A DNA stretch of 5,203 bases, from assembly GCA_023424585.1 (NCBI GenBank), contig JAFADT010000995.1, positions 1-5,203 on the forward strand, given 5' to 3'. The first letter of the stretch is position 1. Every line of letters begins with the position of its first letter. The translations under genes and the position numbers were made by a program. The notes under the pieces are model-generated. The model worked only from the letters and a program-made list of their open reading frames with translations, did no database searches and was not told where the DNA came from. The DNA comes from Pseudomonadota bacterium (GTDB taxonomy: Bacteria > Myxococcota > Myxococcia > Myxococcales > Myxococcaceae). Positions 4,698 through 5,203 of this stretch are shown here, piece by piece.

Positions 4698-5203
4698 TCA
4701 ATCCGCCGCGGCGTGGGCCGGTGAAGAGGGACCGACGTAGCGGGCCCTGGGCCGCAGCAGGTGGCCCTGCTCCCGCTGCTCCAGCACGTGGGCCACCCAG
4801 CCCGCCGAGCGCCCCACGGCGAACACCGCGGACGCGGCGCCCCTCGGCAGGCCCAGCGCCTCCGCCAGCATCACCAGCCCCACCTCCATCGATGGCGCGG
4901 GGTGTCCCGCGTCGCGCATCACCTCCACCAGCGCGGAGGCCACGCGCACCGTGCGCGCCCCCGGGCGGAGCTCTCGCGCGGCCTGGATGAGCGAGGGCGT
5001 GCGGGGATCTCCCTTCGGGTACAGCCGGTGGCCGAAGCCCGGCACGGCTTCACCGCGGTGGAGGTACGTGGCCACCACCTCCTTCGCGCGCTCCGGTCGG
5101 CCCACCTCCGCGAGGAGCGCCTCCACGCGGTCGCACGCGCCGCCGTGCTTCGGTCCGGAGAGCGCCGCCATCGCCGCGCCCACGCACGCGTACAGGTCCG
5201 CGC
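4698..5203 (-). CDS. Citrate synthase family protein, C-terminal part
   Basis: The last 167 residues are visible. The start lies beyond the right edge, and the stop is TGA at 4700-4698. Citrate synthases condense acetyl-CoA with oxaloacetate to citrate in the cytoplasm, and relatives use propionyl-CoA to make 2-methylcitrate. Family motifs appear in order. ADLYACVGAAMAALSGPKHGGA contains the first catalytic His (codon 5145-5147). PGFGHRLYPKGDPR contains the second His (5028-5030) and a substrate-binding Arg. FAVGRSAGWVAHVLEQ and LLRPRARYVG hold the remaining conserved arginines. The third catalytic residue is normally Asp in an N-V-D-F motif, but here the aligned string is PSMEVGLVML, with Glu at 4884-4886. 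It has a compact bacterial-type C-terminus. Whether it is the main TCA enzyme, a methylcitrate synthase or a diverged paralogue cannot be told without the N-terminus, so no gene symbol is given. Confidence 0.93.
   Translation of the reverse strand, partial: ADLYACVGAAMAALSGPKHGGACDRVEALLAEVGRPERAKEVVATYLHRGEAVPGFGHRLYPKGDPRTPSLIQAARELRPGARTVRVASALVEVMRDAGHPAPSMEVGLVMLAEALGLPRGAASAVFAVGRSAGWVAHVLEQREQGHLLRPRARYVGPSSPAHAAAD

Noticed and set aside
3897..4724. Plus-strand open frame of 275 codons spanning the thioredoxin-like gene
   Set aside because: It overlaps a gene with a signal peptide and ribosome binding site on the other strand. The translation has no recognisable domain and looks like antisense GC-rich sequence.

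Overview
The window is GC-rich and every gene I can support lies on the minus strand. The best taxonomic clue is the C-terminus of the largest protein. It has a Gly-Cys-Gly-Cys motif, then a hydrophobic segment and a basic tail, which is the MYXO-CTERM sorting signal of myxobacteria. With the GC-rich coding sequence and the run of exported proteins, this points to a delta-proteobacterial myxobacterium of the Myxococcus/Corallococcus/Archangium type. The exact genus cannot be read from the window.

In transcription order, from high to low coordinates, the layout is as follows. (1) The C-terminal 167 residues of a citrate synthase family protein, cut by the window edge (4698-5203). (2) A small secreted protein with a predicted thioredoxin-like fold and no cysteine in its mature part (4056-4616). 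(3) A 178-residue cysteine-containing putative lipoprotein of unknown function (3366-3902). (4) A 900-residue secreted glucose/sorbosone dehydrogenase-type beta-propeller followed by four Ig-like or Calx-beta-like domains and a MYXO-CTERM anchor (606-3308). (5) The N-terminal 122 residues of a lipoprotein resembling the start of right-handed parallel beta-helix proteins (1-368). This last gene runs off the left edge.

Gaps between genes are 81, 153, 57 and 237 bp. Three gaps contain inverted repeats that could end transcription, so these are probably separate or loosely coupled transcription units rather than one tight operon. Genes 2 to 5 all encode exported products, so the region looks like envelope or cell-surface functions beside a central-metabolism gene. 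No shared pathway is evident.

The 237-bp gap 369-605 is the most structured non-coding stretch. It has a GC-rich hairpin just after the dehydrogenase gene, then a nested dyad containing a perfect 11-bp inverted repeat, upstream of the beta-helix-like lipoprotein gene. I see no CRISPR array, tRNA, rRNA, transposase or recognisable defence system. Nothing here clearly amounts to a new multi-gene system. The points most worth a second look are an Asp-to-Glu change at the predicted catalytic position of the citrate synthase, an extra domain inserted in the dehydrogenase propeller, and the nested dyad.
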